DNA from: Ambrosia x helenae
Taxonomy: Eukaryota; Streptophyta; Magnoliopsida; Asterales; Asteraceae
Assembly: GCA_030844895.1 (NCBI GenBank)
Contig: CM061224.1
Span: 28,477,992 to 28,541,991 of the forward strand
Direction: 5' to 3'
DNA: 64,000 nucleotides
Within the stretch, counting starts at the first letter, position 1. Every line of letters starts with the position of its first letter. This document shows positions 22,824-33,834 of the stretch, in pieces. Below the pieces are notes generated by a model. It searched no databases. It was not told where the DNA came from and saw only the letters and a program-made list of their open reading frames with translations. The translations under genes and the position numbers were made by a program.

Positions 22824-25187
22824 GTGGGTCAAGCCCCTGGCCCATTTTATGAGTTTTGTAAAAGCCAGGGGATTGTGAACCAATACACCATGCTTGGTAC
22901 TCCTCAGCAGAATGGTGTAGCTGAGCGAAGAAACAGAACCCTTATGGACATGGTGCGCAGTATGTTAGCCAACTCAGGTTTACCTTTGTTCCTCTGGACT
23001 GAGGCCTTAAAAGCAGCCGTTCATATACTCAATAGAGTTCCTACGAAGTCTGTCCCCAAAACTCCTTACGAACTTTGGACAGGTAGGAAACCGAGTGTTA
23101 GATATATGAAAGTATGGGGCTGTCTTGCCGGAGCTAAGTTATATAACCCTTTCTTACGTAAACTTGACATGAAGACCGTCAGTTGTTTCTTTATCGGATA
23201 TCCCGAGAACTCTAAGGGTTATAGATTCTATTGTCCTTCCCATGTCACTCGTATTGTGGAAACTAAGCGTGCCGCATTTCTAGAGGATTTCAAGGTCAGT
23301 GGGAGTAATGTAAATCCCTATGAAGAATTGCAAGAAATACAAGATGCGGGGGAGACAGATTTGTCGCTTACAACAACTCCGATGATTCCTCTTGTACCCA
23401 ATGTCAATTCTATCCCTAACGTCACTGCACCAACCCCTTCTCAGCCAGATCTTCACGAACCAGCTAATGAAGACCCATCAGACAATCATCACCATGGCAA
23501 TGCTGAACATGAAAACCCGCTTCGAAGGTCATCAAGGTCTAGACGGCCTACTAATTTTGATGATTATGTTACCTTCCTTACTGAAGCAGATATGGATACT
23601 GGAAAGCTTACTGATCCTAACTCTTATAAAGAAGCCATTAGCAGTGATCAGTCTTCTGAATGGACTAAAGCCATGACTGATGAGCTTGAATCCATGAAGA
23701 AAAACGACGTTTGGGATTTGGTTGAATTACCTAGCGGTGCAAAAGCCGTAGGATGTAAGTGGGTGTTCAAAACAAAACTAGATCCGAATGGGAACGTTGA
23801 ACGCTATAAAGCAAGATTGGTTGCAAAAGGCTACACTCAGAAAGAGGGAATTAATTATCAAGAGACGTTTTCACCTATCTCTAGAAAATATTCCTTAAGG
23901 ATCGTTATGGCCCTCGTAGCTCATTTTGATTTAGAGTTACATCAGATGGATGTTAAGACTGCTTTCCTTAATGGTGACTTGGATGAAGAAGTGTTCATGA
24001 AGCAACCTGAAGGCTTTAAACCTGAAGGTCAAGAACATCTAGTGTGCAAGTTGAAGAAATCCATATATGGTTTAAAATAAGCCTCACGTCAATGGTACTT
24101 AAAGTTTGATGAAGTCGTTAAGAGTAATGGTTTCATGAAGAATCAAGTTGATCAATGCACCTACCTTAAGATGAGTGGGAGTAATTTTACTATTCTTGTC
24201 CTTTACGTTGATGATATCTTACTGGCAAGTAATAGCTTAGATATGTTGCATGAGTCGAAGCGATTACTTTCGTCTAATTTCGACATGAAGGATCTCGGCG
24301 AAGCCTCTTATGTCATTGGCATCGAAATACACTGAGACAGACGCAATGGGATTTTAGGTTTGTCCCAAAGGGCCTACATTGATCGTGTTCTCACACGTTA
24401 TAATATGTAACATAGTAAACCTACTCCAGATCCGGTAGCTAAGGGAGATGTCTTCGGTTTATTTCAATGTCCGAAAACAGATGTGGAGAAAGAACAGATG
24501 AGAATGATACCTTATGCCTCAGTAGTCGGTAGTCTTTCTTATGCTCAAGTCTGTACGCGTCCAGATATCACTTATGTCACTGGAATGCTAGTCCGTTACT
24601 TGAATAATCCTGGCCATGATCATTGGAAAGCAGCTAAGAAGGTGTTAAGATATCTGCAAGGGACTAAAGACTATAAACTGACTTACAAAAGAAGTGATAA
24701 TTTAGAAGTGGTAGGATACTCTGACTCTGGCTTTGCTAAATGCAAAGATGATAACAAATCCACTTCGGGGTATATCTTTATGTTAGCAGGTGGACCCATT
24801 TCATGGAAGAGTCATAAACAGAGACTTACGGCAACATCCACAATGATGGCAGAATACATAGCTGTGTATAACGCTACCTGTCATGGAATGTTGATTAGGA
24901 ATCTCATCACTGGACTCAAAATTGTCAATTCCATCACTAGACCATTGAAGCTTTACTGTGATATCTCAGCCGCCGTTAGTTTCTCGAACAGTAACAGTTC
25001 GACTGGCGCTGGTCATTTCTTAGATACAAAGTATTTGTTCGTGCGTGAACGAGTCGAGGAAAACAATCTTTGTATCGAACATATAAGAACTAATGATATG
25101 CTTGCGGATCCGATGACTAAAGGTCTCCCACCTAAAGTATTTGAATATCACGTTTCGAAGATGGGACTTACTAATGACCTTACTTAG
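22824..25187 (+). pseudogene. Copia element 2 integrase C-terminus, RT and RNase H
   Basis: The order is integrase ([14 protein letters not shown]), RT ([50 protein letters not shown]) and RNase H (GYSDSGFAKC, STMMAEYIA, CDISAAVSFS). It is broken by stops at 24078 (SIYGLK then ASRQWY), 24333 (GIEIH then DRRNG) and 24408 (RYNM then HSKP). Each is explained by one C-to-T change (CAA to TAA or CGA to TGA). Both RT catalytic regions are otherwise preserved. The pattern fits methylated cytosine decay of a silenced element. Confidence 0.87.
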
Positions 25188-27214
25188 AAGCATATGTACT
25201 TATTTGACCACTTATGTTTACTTATGACTTATGACTTATGATTTATGAATAATGACTTATGTTTAATGAAATTTCCTCATTATGATTTGTTTGTCTATTA
25301 GTATGTTAAGCTAGCATAATGACATAAAGACAATAATGCAACCAATCAACTAAGGGCATAATGATAATTGATCATAATGTTAAGTTTTAGATTTGGATTG
25401 TAGTATGATTAATGGGGGTCCTAAGTTGAATAAAGACTTAACGGCTGTATTTCTCTGCTACAGTCTGGGTTTAGAACTAAAATGAGTATTGATATCTGGA
25501 GACTTATGGAATGCTCATAATAAATGATTACTCGGCTAAGTGGGAGAATGTTGGAATAAATATACGTTATGTCTTGTATATTTATCGGTGTAGCCATTAT
25601 AATCATTTATATTATGTTTGATCAATTGCTAAATACTCTAAGTGTAACACCCCAACCGATGGCGGAAACATCAGGGTGCCACGTATTGATGATTGTTTTC
25701 AGTAGCACATGGTATAACATAAATTTTAAATAATTTATTCAAACATAAGTAATCAAAATGTGAAATAATGTCTAAGAATTCAAATACATAATATCAAATA
25801 GCAACTTCAATAACTTCAAATAAACTTCAAGGAAATCCTCATGCTAACTCAAGCCTCAGCTTCATTGTTACCTGAAACATGTTAATTTTGAAAGTATTTT
25901 GGGTCAACATAAGTTGGTGAGAATTACATAGGTTTTTGATGATAAAATGAATAAAATGTTGTGCAATTCATGTGTCATGTTAATCTAGCCCATATGTGAG
26001 AACATATTAGAAATAAATCGAGTGCATAATCAACCCTGTTGACTGTTATAAATGATACATACCATACACTTATGGTCCCAATGAATATGTTATGCGATAA
26101 CAAACACCCACGTAACCTTTGTAGGAGGCACGTATCCGGGTGGGATTGTCAGTCCAATAGATCTATCAATGTATACCGTCGGCTGATCAATGTTAATGAT
26201 TATGCTAAAATGGTGCTTACTCTAATCATGCTCAAGACATAATGCAACATAGAAAACACATAGACACATTGATGATTGAATTGCAATGATAATGTTATAA
26301 CATGTTTCACCCCAAAAATGGTGATAAATAAAAGGGGCTATGTAAACTCACCTTTGCAAATGTTAAACTTGTTGGAAATATGAAATAATTGTGTTGCCCA
26401 AAGTGATTCCAAATATCACCCTATAATAAGGTAATATATAATAAGTCTAAGTCTAATTAACTAATAAATGTATCCTAGGGTTTTGATTTGGGGATAATCA
26501 ATTGTTGAAATTTAAATTAAAATGTTTAATTAATAAAGGAAAATTGGATAATTAATGAAAGATAGTCTTTTTATAAAATTTGGATTTTGAATGTACACAT
26601 TAAAGTGTTTGAAGCAATAAAATAATTTTTATAAAATTATTTCATTTAAAATAGATTTTTAAATCTATTTATTTATAAATAGCCAATTATTAACTTTAAT
26701 ATTCAAAAATACTAAAATTAAGGAATTCTTATTTTAAAAATCATATTTCTGTTCTAAATGATTAAAAATAATTTGTATAAAATTTTGGTGCAAAAATGAT
26801 GAAAATTGGATTTATTATGAATTAATTATGATTAAATCTAACAAAAATTGATTAAAAATATAAAATAAATGATTTTACTGAATTAAAAATTATTTCAGTA
26901 AAGTTTAACTTTATAAAAAGTTAGGATAATTTTTGGAGAATTTAATAAAACTGTTTTGATATGTAAATGGATTTTTATAAATATAATAGTATAAAAATGA
27001 TTTAATTATTATAATTATTAAATAAATGAATTTCTGAAAAATAAAAATTACAAATAAAACTTTTATATCAGATTAAACAATTATAATTTTTTTAGAATTT
27101 ATAAAATAGTTTTGATATTTTAAAATGAATTTAAAAGATTTAAAAGGATTTAATATATATATAATTGTTTGTTTTTAAAAAGAATAAAGAAAAGAAAAGA
27201 AAGGAACAAAAACC

Positions 27215-27295
27215 GGTCAGAGCCGGGACTCGAACCCGGGTGACCTCAGTGGGGAACCAGGATCACAACCACTTGGCCTAGGCCGGTGGTTGTGA
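27215..27295 (-). repeat. tRNA-like segment, minus strand
   Basis: The minus strand has an A-box-like GGCCAAGTGGTTGTGATCC and a B-box GGGTTCGAGTCCCGGC at tRNA spacing, followed by CGGTTTTTGTTCC. An 11-bp inverted repeat (ATCACAACCAC and its complement) surrounds the A-box region. It could be a SINE remnant or a tRNA relic. It lacks a clean acceptor stem and is probably not a functional tRNA. Confidence 0.5.
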
Positions 27296-27889
27296 TATCC
27301 TCTGTTTTAAAATAATTAAATACAATACACGAATCCAGCTTTATCCCCAATTCAAATCACGATGAACCCTAGAATTACAATTGAATGAATCAGACAACTA
27401 TAGCCCGATTAATGTTAGGGCTTTGGTTGCCTGATTGCCGATGAATATAACCCACAAAAGAAATCATACTCACAGTGTTGATTTGTTTGCAAACGTCGGG
27501 TCAAAGAGAAAGTCAACCAACGAGCAAATTACTAATATCCAGAGTGAATTAGAAAGATTGGGAGGTTGAGAGAGAGTTGTGAGCGATTAAACAAGGTTCG
27601 CAAACCATCAATTTATACAGAGGATTAGGGTTAGGGTTAATTGGAAGGTTTGACTTCTTATTGAATACGAACGCGTATAATTAATCAAATGGGTCAACGA
27701 TTGACGTGTTATTGACGTGTAAACGTGTTGGATTGGGCCGGTCATTGCACGAATTTACCAAATATAGTTCAATCATACGTTAATTCGAAGGATTGATCAC
27801 CAAGCTATCCCACAGTTGACTTTCCTTGTCAACTGTGGGGGTTTCAATGTGCGCATAAATAAAATATGTGTCCGGGTTTAAACAAAGTG

Positions 27890-27965
27890 ATGGCCCAGCC
27901 CAGTTGGTTATGTATGTATGCATGTGTGGCTCTGGCGCGGGTTCGAACCCCGGCCAGAGCAGATT
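27890..27965 (+). repeat. tRNA-like segment, plus strand
   Basis: GGCCCAGCCCAGTTGGTTATG (A-box-like) and GCGGGTTCGAACCCCGGCC (B-box) lie at tRNA spacing, followed by CAGATTTTTGTTATTTTTTT, which resembles a pol III terminator. It is probably a SINE or tRNA relic. Confidence 0.5.
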
Positions 27966-28156
27966 TTTGTTATTTTTTTTGATTATTAAACAATCCAACA
28001 CACACATAATATATTATAATATATATATCATATTAGGGTTCCATAATCGCGACAAAATAAATAAATGCGAATATAAATATGAAACTTGACGTTTTATTAA
28101 TGTCGATGGTGTAACGTACAAGTATTAAATGCGTAATGTTACAGTCTCCCCTACTT

Positions 28157-31100
28157 TTAGGAACTTCGTCCCGAAGTTGGAGTTGGAGAGTCTGGTGGGA
28201 AAAGATGCGGATATTTCGACTTCATCTGGTCTTTACGTTCCCAAGTGAACTCTGGGCCTCGTTTAGATTCCCAACGAACCTTAACGATCGGAATACGACT
28301 GCGCTTGAGTTTCTTGACTCCAGTGTCAACAATCTCGACGGGTTTCTCGATAATGTGCATGCTTTCATCGATTTGCACATCCTCAAGAGGAACATGAAGG
28401 TTCTCATCTGCTAAGCATTTCTTGAGATTCGAAACATGGAAGGTCGGATGAACATTGCTTAGCTCAGGTGGAAGATCAAGCTTGTAAGCCACTTTTCCAA
28501 CTCTGTCAAGAATTTTGAAGGGGCCTACGTATCGAGGAGCTAGTTTTCCCTTTCTACCGAAACGAATAACTCCTTTCCAAGGGGATACTTTAAGTAGCAC
28601 AAGGTCCCCAACTTGAAATTCCAAGGGTTTACGACGTTTATCAGCATAACTCTTTTGGCGACTTCTAGCCTTGAGAAGATTATCCTGAATGAGCTGGATT
28701 TTGTCTGTGGTTTCCTGGATTAGTTCGGGTCCAGTAATACGAGCTTCACCAACCTCAGTCCAACAGACAGGAGAACGACATTTCCGACCATAGAGTGCCT
28801 CAAAAGGAGCCATGTTAATGCTGGCGTGATAACTGTTGTTGTATGAAAACTCAACCAAAGGAAGATGAGAATCCCATGCGCCACCAAAATCGATGACACA
28901 CGCCCTGAGCATGTCCTCAAGTGTCTGGATGGTTCGTTCAGTCTGACCATCCGTTTGAGGGTGATAAGCAGTGCTCAGGTTCAACTTAGTACCCAAAGCT
29001 TTTTGTAGAGATTCCCAAAAGTGAGAGGTGAAACGACCATCGCGATCAGAAATAATGTCCAAAGGTATACCGTGTCGACATACGATTTCACTTACGTACA
29101 TCCTTGCCAACCTTTCCACAGAATACTTCTCACGAATAGGCAGAAAGTGAGCTGACTTGGTCAAACGATCGACGATTACCCAAATACTGTCAAAACCTTT
29201 GGGTGTGCGAGGGAGTTTGGTGATGAAATCCATAGCTATGCTCTCCCATTTCCAGACCGGAATCTCTGGTTGTTCAAGCATACCAGATGGTCGTTGATGT
29301 TCAGCCTTAACCTTGGAACAAGTGAGGCATTTTGCAACGAAAAGAGCAATGTCTTTCTTCATACCAGGCCACCAATAAGAATAACGAAGATCTTGGTACA
29401 TCTTGTCAGCTCCAGGATGAATAGAATAACGAGACTTATGAGCCTCGTTCATGAGAAAAGTACGAAGATCATCACGGTCGGGAATCCACAGTCGATTAAG
29501 AAAATAAAGGAGACCATCGGATTTGGTTTCAAGTTGAGTCTCAGCACCACAAGACATTTCATCGTACATGTTACCTTGGGTGACTGAGGTGTGTTGAGCC
29601 TGGAGAATGCGATCTTGGAGATCGGTACGAACTCTAGCACATTGGAGTTTGACACGCTCTTTACGACTAAGTGCGTCAGCCACAACATTCGCCTTGCCAG
29701 GATGGTAGCGAATTTCGCAATCATAGTCGTTAAGTAATTCAACCCAACGTCGTTGCCTCATGTTAAGATTCTTTTGATCGAAGACATGTTGGAGACTTTT
29801 GTGGTCCGTGAATACTACACATTTGGTCCCATACAGATAATGTCTCCAAATCTTGAGTGCAAAGACAACAGCGCCCAATTCAAGATCATGGGTGGTATAA
29901 TTTTTCTCGTGAGTCTTGAGTTGTCGAGACGCATAAGCAATAACCTTTCCTCGTTGCATGAGAACACAACCAAGACCTTGGTTCGATGCATCACAGTAGA
30001 CCACGAAATCATCATTACCATCAGGTAGAGATAAGACAGGAGCTTCACAGAGTTTCAGTTTAAGAGTTTCAAATGCTTCCTCTTGCTTAGGTCCCCTCTC
30101 ATAGGGTTTACCCTTGTGAGTTAAGGTAGTGAGAGGAACAGCGATCTTGGAGAAATTGGCGATGAATCGACGATAATAACCAGCCAACCCAAGAAAAGAA
30201 CGGACTTCCGTTGGAGTGGTAGGAACACTCCAATTCTTTACAGCTTCGATCTTTGCAGGATCAACATGAATTCCGTTCATATCAATGACATGTCCCAAAA
30301 ATTGAACTTCCTTAAGCCAAAATTCACATTTTGAGAACTTGGCGTACAGTTGTTCTTTCTTTAGGAGACTCAAGATAGAGTGAAGATGTTGCTCGTGATC
30401 GGATTTTGACTTAGAGTAAATCAAAATGTCATCGATGAAAACGATCACGAATTTGTCGAGATAGGGTCTGCAAACCCGATTCATTAAATCCATAAATACT
30501 GCGGGAGCATTGGTCAACCCAAAAGGCATAACCATGAATTCATAGTGACCGTAGCGAGTGCGAAAGGCCGTCTTGGGAATATCTTCATCGTGGACTCTAA
30601 GCTGATGATAACCAGAACGGAGATCAATCTTCGAGAAATGCGTTGCTCCTTGAAGTTGATCGAAGAGATCGTCAATCCTAGGGAGTGGATAACGATTCTT
30701 GATGGTGAGTTTGTTGAGTTCACGGTAGTCAATACACATCTGAAGAGAACCATCCTTCTTTTTAACGAATAAGACAGGGGCTCCCCATGGAGAAGAACTA
30801 GGGCGAATGAACCCTTTATCAGAAAGTTCTTGTAATTGACTAGCAAGTTCTTGCATCTCAGAGGGTGCAAGACGATAAGGAGCTTTAGCAATAGGATTAG
30901 CACCAGGAACAAGATCAATACGAAACTCCACTTGTCGAGCAGGAGGCAAACCAGGTAAATCCTCTGGAAAGACTTCAGGATAGTCTCGAATAATAGGAAT
31001 GTCTTGGATACTTTTGCCTTTGTCCTTCTTCTCTATCACGTTAGCTAAGAAGGCTGTATACCCCTTTCGTAAGTACTTTTGGGCAGTAGTACAAGACATA

Positions 31101-32821
31101 AGCTTAAGCTCACCACAGGGTTTCTCACCATAGATCTTCAAAATCTCACCAGATTCGAGAGGAATGCGGATGACTTTCTCGAAGCACAGAATTTCGGCAC
31201 GATGAGTTGACAACCAGTCCATGCCTACTATAACATCAAAACTACCAAGATGCATGGGGATGAGATCGATAGGGAAAGTATGATCATTGAGATTCAACAA
31301 GCAGTTACGAATAATAGAACCGATCGAAATAGACTTCCCGTTAGCTACCTCTACCACAAAAGGGTCTTCTAGATTAGTGTGGGGTAAGTTAAGTAAAGGT
31401 TCAAACTTCAGTGACACGAATGACTTATCAGCTCCTGAGTCAAATAATATGGATGCATAGTGATTATTAATGAGAAACGTACCATTCACCACTTCATTGT
31501 TGTCACGGGCCTGATTAGCGTTGAGATTGTAGGCGCGACCTCGAGCACCTTGGTTCTGGTTGCGGTTCTGGTTTTGGTTTTGGTTCTGGTTCTGATTTTG
31601 GTTCTGGTTTTGGTTACGGTTACGGTTAGGGCAGTTGTTGATGTAGTGATTAGGGTTACCACACTCGTAGCATTGACCACGAGGAGGCCTGTTGTTTTGT
31701 TGGTTTTGGTTGGGAGCTGGGTTGTTGTTGTCTTGGGCAGCAGGAGATCGACAGACGTTCACCAGGTGACCATACCTTTGACACTTAGTACAGAATCGAC
31801 ATGGCACCTGTGTGGGATGGTGATACTTGCAAGTGTTGCACAAAGGGTGAGGTCCGGTGTATGGTTTCTTGGCCGGGTTTTGGGCAGCAGGTGGAGTAGC
31901 AGCAACCATATAGTTTCTAGCCTTGCGCTTCTTGTTGCTTGAGGTCTCAGGCTTGACTTCAATAGCAGGCTGTGGAGTATCTTTGGCAACAGTCTTTTTA
32001 GAGCCCTTGCGAACCAGAGTACCATTCTTCACATGATTATCAGTAAGAGTGGCCGCTAGACGTTTGGCCTCTTCCAGAGTTGCAGGATTTCTACCCCAAA
32101 CAGTGTCCTGGATTTGCATGGGCAGACCACCGATGTACTTCTCGATGGCTACCGGCAGAGGAGTAACCTTGTGTGGCAACAATAAGCTAAGCTCATGAAA
32201 GCGGGTGTTGTAGGCAAGATTTTCCCCACTATCTTGAGCCAAGGTGTGGAACTCATCCTCAAGCTTTTTAACTTCATTGCGAGGACATAACTCCTCCTTC
32301 ATGATCTCTTTGACCTGGTCCCATGTCATAGCAAGAGCAACCTCGGCCCCACGAGTACGCTTTTCTTCATTCCACCATGTGAGTGCTCGTTTATGGAGAA
32401 CACTCATGGCGTAACGAACCTTGAAGTTATTGGGGCACTCACTGTTGATGAAGGTATTTTCAATACCCTCAAACCATTGGAGAAGTCCAGTAGCTCCTTC
32501 TTCACCGCTGAACTTTGGAGGGTTACAAGAGTTGAAATGCTTAAGGGTGCAAGCTTGGGGTCCATTTCCATTACCATTGCCATTGCCATTCCCGTTCCCG
32601 TTGTTGTGACCATTCCCATTCAATTGGATGACCTGAGCAAGCAAGTTAGGAACCAGAGTTGCGATTTGCTGCGCCATTTGTTGAGAAATGATTGCAGCCA
32701 GTTGAGCATCGACCCCATTGTTGTTGTGGTTAGGAGCTTGGTCATGGTTGTGGTTATGGTTATCACCACCTTCTTCGTGGTTCTCACCATTGTTGTTGCG
32801 AGTGCTGCGACGAGGAGGCAT
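28157..32821 (-). CDS. Tekay chromovirus Gag-Pol polyprotein, intact
   Basis: I start at the [10 protein letters not shown] methionine (32821), six codons inside the longest frame, because this start is usual for the family. Approximate residue positions follow. Gag core 100-280 ([13 protein letters not shown]). Two CCHC-type knuckles 340-400 ([28 protein letters not shown]). An NQ repeat near 410. Aspartic protease near 475 ([13 protein letters not shown]). RT 640-870 ([32 protein letters not shown]). RNase H 930-1040 ([11 protein letters not shown]). Integrase 1130-1400 with an HHCC zinc finger (CLTCSKVK) and IISDRDGRF. Chromodomain-like tail near 1500. No stop or frameshift occurs in 1,554 codons. 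It should encode all enzymes needed for retrotransposition. Confidence 0.95.
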   Translation of the reverse strand: MPPRRSTRNNNGENHEEGGDNHNHNHDQAPNHNNNGVDAQLAAIISQQMAQQIATLVPNLLAQVIQLNGNGHNNGNGNGNGNGNGNGPQACTLKHFNSCNPPKFSGEEGATGLLQWFEGIENTFINSECPNNFKVRYAMSVLHKRALTWWNEEKRTRGAEVALAMTWDQVKEIMKEELCPRNEVKKLEDEFHTLAQDSGENLAYNTRFHELSLLLPHKVTPLPVAIEKYIGGLPMQIQDTVWGRNPATLEEAKRLAATLTDNHVKNGTLVRKGSKKTVAKDTPQPAIEVKPETSSNKKRKARNYMVAATPPAAQNPAKKPYTGPHPLCNTCKYHHPTQVPCRFCTKCQRYGHLVNVCRSPAAQDNNNPAPNQNQQNNRPPRGQCYECGNPNHYINNCPNRNRNQNQNQNQNQNQNQNQNRNQNQGARGRAYNLNANQARDNNEVVNGTFLINNHYASILFDSGADKSFVSLKFEPLLNLPHTNLEDPFVVEVANGKSISIGSIIRNCLLNLNDHTFPIDLIPMHLGSFDVIVGMDWLSTHRAEILCFEKVIRIPLESGEILKIYGEKPCGELKLMSCTTAQKYLRKGYTAFLANVIEKKDKGKSIQDIPIIRDYPEVFPEDLPGLPPARQVEFRIDLVPGANPIAKAPYRLAPSEMQELASQLQELSDKGFIRPSSSPWGAPVLFVKKKDGSLQMCIDYRELNKLTIKNRYPLPRIDDLFDQLQGATHFSKIDLRSGYHQLRVHDEDIPKTAFRTRYGHYEFMVMPFGLTNAPAVFMDLMNRVCRPYLDKFVIVFIDDILIYSKSKSDHEQHLHSILSLLKKEQLYAKFSKCEFWLKEVQFLGHVIDMNGIHVDPAKIEAVKNWSVPTTPTEVRSFLGLAGYYRRFIANFSKIAVPLTTLTHKGKPYERGPKQEEAFETLKLKLCEAPVLSLPDGNDDFVVYCDASNQGLGCVLMQRGKVIAYASRQLKTHEKNYTTHDLELGAVVFALKIWRHYLYGTKCVVFTDHKSLQHVFDQKNLNMRQRRWVELLNDYDCEIRYHPGKANVVADALSRKERVKLQCARVRTDLQDRILQAQHTSVTQGNMYDEMSCGAETQLETKSDGLLYFLNRLWIPDRDDLRTFLMNEAHKSRYSIHPGADKMYQDLRYSYWWPGMKKDIALFVAKCLTCSKVKAEHQRPSGMLEQPEIPVWKWESIAMDFITKLPRTPKGFDSIWVIVDRLTKSAHFLPIREKYSVERLARMYVSEIVCRHGIPLDIISDRDGRFTSHFWESLQKALGTKLNLSTAYHPQTDGQTERTIQTLEDMLRACVIDFGGAWDSHLPLVEFSYNNSYHASINMAPFEALYGRKCRSPVCWTEVGEARITGPELIQETTDKIQLIQDNLLKARSRQKSYADKRRKPLEFQVGDLVLLKVSPWKGVIRFGRKGKLAPRYVGPFKILDRVGKVAYKLDLPPELSNVHPTFHVSNLKKCLADENLHVPLEDVQIDESMHIIEKPVEIVDTGVKKLKRSRIPIVKVRWESKRGPEFTWERKDQMKSKYPHLFPPDSPTPTSGRSS

Positions 32822-33371
32822 GATCTGTAATAGACACAATGAAACGAATGAGAGTTTATATAAGGAATGTAATCATTTATTCATTAATTAAAACGAATAA
32901 ACGAAAACGTTGACTTATCAAAGATTCTAAATTCTAATAACATATGAAGACATGCTTTAGCCTATAAGTGAAACACTCATCCCGAGAATTCCCAGGTAGG
33001 CATCGGGTCCCTCGTCTGATTGGGATATATGCGCAATGCCAGCCTAGACAGAAGACTCAGAATACAGGCGTTCACCCTTCCAGATTGCACGTGTTCGTTA
33101 TTAAAATCTAGAACTTCGACGAGATCTCAAGGGGGTTCAGGTTAAACCTGAGGATTTTGTCCTATAAATCTAATGGTGGATCAGGATTGCAGCAGACAAT
33201 TAAGAGTAGTCACATGTAGGTTTAGGGTTGTAAGGCATAGGATAAGGATAGGATTAGGGAAGCAATTAGGGTTACAAGTAGGAGAAGCAAGTACTGTTTT
33301 AGTCCCTAAGGTTATAGTCTAGATTATTTCTAATAACCTAATTCCCTATAACCAAGGCTCTGATACCAATC

Positions 33372-33697
33372 TGTAACACCCCGCCCCTCTCATCACCAAT
33401 ATTGTCCGCTTTGCCCTCCCAGAGCTCACGGATTTGTTTTTGGGTGCCCCGGTGGAAACTTCCCAGGAGGTCACCCATCCTGAAACTGCTCCCACCTGAG
33501 CACGTTTAACTGTGGAGTTCTCCTCTCATCCACTAACATTAAGCCCCAAAACGCGTTGGTGATTTAAGAGGTAAGACATTACTTATGAACCAAGGATCTC
33601 TCCTGGCCACGGCCGATGTGGGATTTTCCTGGGGTGTCACATTCACCCCTTGTTAGAGTCTCATCGTCCCTGATGAGGTGTGTTCCAGGGTGTCACA
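33372..33697 (-). mobile_element. Cassandra-type LTR with 5S rRNA sequence
   Basis: On the minus strand the LTR starts TGTGACACCCTGGAAC (33697; an alternative start is TGTGACACCCCAGG at 33641) and ends GGGGCGGGGTGTTACA (33372). Its middle matches plant 5S rRNA (see the next entry). This is the hallmark of Cassandra TRIM retrotransposons, whose LTRs use a 5S internal promoter. A primer site (GATTGGTATCAGAGCC) follows directly, as in a complete 5' LTR junction. No second Cassandra LTR is present. Confidence 0.85.
33442..33522 (-). promoter_or_regulatory. 5S rRNA-like internal promoter in the LTR
   Basis: The minus strand reads GAACTCCACAGTTAAACGTG, then GGATGGGTGACCTCCTGGGA. This aligns to the 5S rRNA gene through the A-box, intermediate element and C-box with scattered changes (for example AGTTAAACGTGCTCAGG against the 5S AGTTAAGCGTGCTTGGG). 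It would recruit TFIIIA and RNA polymerase III if functional. It is not a true 5S gene, since both ends diverge. Confidence 0.85.
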
Positions 33698-33816
33698 GTG
33701 TTCGTGTCCGGTTAAAGTTAAATGAACAAACACGAACACGCCTGTGTTCGTGTTCGTTCGGTTCGTTTACAGGCTGCATATACTCAATTTTTACTTTTAT
33801 TGGTATATATCTTAAA
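33698..33816. other. Fragment with GTTCGTGTTCG repeats
   Basis: GTGTTCGTGTCCGG and CGTGTTCGTTCGGTTCG resemble ends of hAT-like elements, but no second end or duplication was found. Confidence 0.3.
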
Positions 33817-33834
33817 TATTAGGAGGCATATGTT

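Larger units (their letters stand above)
19308..25642 (+). mobile_element. Decayed Ty1/copia element 2
   Basis: The 5' LTR (19308-19737) starts TGTTGGAATAAATA and ends GATGCAACA. The primer-binding site TGGTATCAGAGC starts at 19740. The 3' LTR begins at 25549 after the purine tract AAGTGGGAGAA but stops after 94 bp at 25642, where the gypsy LTR begins. Those 94 bp match the 5' LTR without a difference that I can see. The long leader (19750-21090) contains a minisatellite and three copies of CACTTCTGCCCAAAGGTGAT. Gag, protease, integrase, RT and RNase H are all recognisable but interrupted by stops and a frameshift. Confidence 0.88.
25643..28143 (-). repeat. 3' LTR of the minus-strand Tekay element
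   Basis: Read on the minus strand it starts TGTAACATTACGC (at 28143) and ends GGTTGGGGTGTTACA (at 25643), 2,501 bp. A TATA-like TGTATAAATT lies near 27608-27617 on the minus strand. The 3' part is very AT-rich. Two tRNA-like segments are embedded in opposite orientations (27215-27295 and 27890-27965). Confidence 0.85.
25643..33371 (-). mobile_element. Tekay-like gypsy element, coding-intact
   Basis: From the 5' side (right) on the minus strand: a primer-binding site TGGTATCAGAGCC (complement near 33356-33369), a leader (32822-33356), one open polyprotein (32821-28157), a polypurine tract (complement of GTCTCCCCTACTTTT at 28144) and a 2.5-kb 3' LTR (28143-25643). It is inserted in the 3' LTR of copia element 2 after CTAAG. 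The other side does not show CTAAG or the rest of the copia LTR, and the 5' LTR is replaced by a Cassandra-type LTR. The right edge is therefore rearranged. Confidence 0.85.

Noticed and set aside
27215..27965. Genuine tRNA genes
   Set aside because: A and B boxes are present, but acceptor stems and anticodon loops do not form convincingly, and both lie inside an LTR.
31460..32830. Plus-strand ORFs over the gypsy gag region
   Set aside because: Antisense shadows of the Asn/Gln-rich repeats in the polyprotein.
33442..33522. A 5S rRNA gene
   Set aside because: Only the central and promoter part matches; the ends diverge and LTR boundaries surround it.
33372..33697. Simple solo Cassandra LTR inserted by chance beside the gypsy leader
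   Set aside because: A solo LTR would have a target duplication, and the gypsy LTR would continue on the far side. Neither is seen, and the primer site abuts the LTR exactly. Not fully excluded.
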